Assembly (NCBI GenBank): GCA_903882345.1
Contig: CAIRWO010000122.1
Location: forward strand, 1 to 6,154
From: Candidatus Omnitrophota bacterium
GTDB lineage: Bacteria; Omnitrophota; Gorgyraeia; Gygaellales; Profunditerraquicolaceae
Length of the DNA: 6,154 nucleotides
Direction of reading: 5' to 3'
Positions 5,703 through 6,154 of this stretch are shown in pieces (the first letter of the stretch is position 1; each line of letters begins with the position of its first letter). The position numbers and the translations under genes are program-made. The notes under the pieces are model-generated. The model searched no databases. It had not been told where the DNA came from and saw only the letters and a list, made by a program, of their open reading frames with translations.

Positions 5703-6154
5703 TTATTCTATTTCCGTTACCCTTAATATCTCCTGGGGGGTAGTAAGACCCCGCTGCACCTTAACGATGCCGTCCTGGCGCAGCGTCTTCATCCCCAGGG
5801 AAAGGGCCTTTTTCTTAATTTCGTCCGCAGAGCTCTTTGCCTCGATCATTTTGCGGATCTCTTCATTGATCATAAGTAATTCAAATATTCCCACCCTGCC
5901 CAAAAAGCCGGTTTTTTTGCATACAGGACAACCTTTACCGTGAAAATAATCTCCTTGATTTGGAAGGCCGAGCTCTTCCAGGGTAGCCTGGTCAGGGGTA
6001 TATTTTTCCTTACACTTTACGCAGATCAAACGCACCAAACGCTGGGCCATGATCCCGATGATCGTGCTGGAGACCATAAACGGCTCTACCCCCATATCAA
6101 TTAAACGCGTTAAGGCGGAAGGCGCATCATTAGTATGCAAGGTAGAAAAAACTA
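5703..6154 (-). CDS. gspE: GspE/PilB-type assembly ATPase, C-terminal part (5' end outside window)
   Basis: The last 149 residues of a hexameric secretion ATPase that drives fibre assembly at the cytoplasmic face of the inner membrane. The visible part begins VFSTLHTNDAPSALTRLIDM, which is the His box and following helix of the GspE family; the Walker motifs would lie beyond the edge. AQRLVRLICVKC and GCPVCKKTGFLGR supply the two CxxC pairs of the family's zinc-binding subdomain. The C-terminal helical region, with GMKTLRQDG and TTPQEILRVTEIE, is complete, and the stop lies 2 bases before gspF. The TTG at 6140 is not a start; the coding frame runs on to the window edge. RLIDMGVEPF reads closer to GspE than to PilB, where NMG followed by PFNIA is common, but the distinction is tentative. 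The partner is the GspF platform encoded next. Confidence 0.93.
   Translation of the reverse strand, partial: VFSTLHTNDAPSALTRLIDMGVEPFMVSSTIIGIMAQRLVRLICVKCKEKYTPDQATLEELGLPNQGDYFHGKGCPVCKKTGFLGRVGIFELLMINEEIRKMIEAKSSADEIKKKALSLGMKTLRQDGIVKVQRGLTTPQEILRVTEIE

Noticed and set aside
5650..5943. Plus-strand open frame of 97 codons across the gspE-gspF junction
   Set aside because: It is antisense to two clearly conserved proteins, and nothing in its product looks like a domain.
6138..6140. TTG as a start for a 145-aa protein
   Set aside because: The frame continues upstream with VFST, joining the conserved GspE His box; the TTG encodes the Leu of TLHTND.

Overview
The window is one minus-strand block of genes for a type IV pilus / type II secretion-like (T4P/T2SS) machine. 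Read in the direction of transcription (high to low coordinates), it runs: C-terminal part of a GspE/PilB assembly ATPase (5703-6154, 5' end outside the window), GspF/PilC platform protein (4486-5700), a type IV pilin-like major subunit (4021-4395), a PilX/GspK-like prepilin (3249-4016), a PilV/GspI-like prepilin (2845-3249), a GspH/GspJ-like prepilin (2295-2855), a 77-residue two-helix membrane protein of unknown role (2050-2283), a PilM-PilN fusion resembling GspL in architecture (453-2057), and the N-terminal part of a PilO/GspM-like protein (1-471, 3' end outside the window). I see no plus-strand gene, RNA gene, mobile element, CRISPR array or terminator.

The genes are packed like one operon: neighbours overlap by 1 to 19 bp or are 2 to 11 bp apart. 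The exception is a 90-bp gap before the pilin gene. That gap holds a near-perfect Shine-Dalgarno sequence without a start codon, a weak promoter candidate, and the pilin's own strong ribosome binding site. Strong Shine-Dalgarno sites precede three genes (pilin, PilV-like, 77-aa protein). The rest have weak or no site and probably depend on translational coupling.

Working model: GspE powers assembly from the cytoplasm and GspF is the inner-membrane platform. The four prepilins form the fibre and its tip. The PilM-PilN fusion plus PilO form the inner-membrane alignment subcomplex. The order E-F-major pilin-minor pilins-L-M follows the classical gsp order, but the L-type protein has a clear PilM-like cytoplasmic part and the major pilin lacks the C-terminal signature of GspG, so the locus has mixed T2SS and T4P character. 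No secretin, prepilin peptidase or retraction ATPase is in view.

The organism is a bacterium, most likely diderm given PilN/PilO-type periplasmic domains. GC content is moderate and Shine-Dalgarno sites are clear. The mixture of T2SS and T4P traits would suit an uncultured lineage such as Omnitrophota or a relative, but this is an impression, not something the sequence proves.
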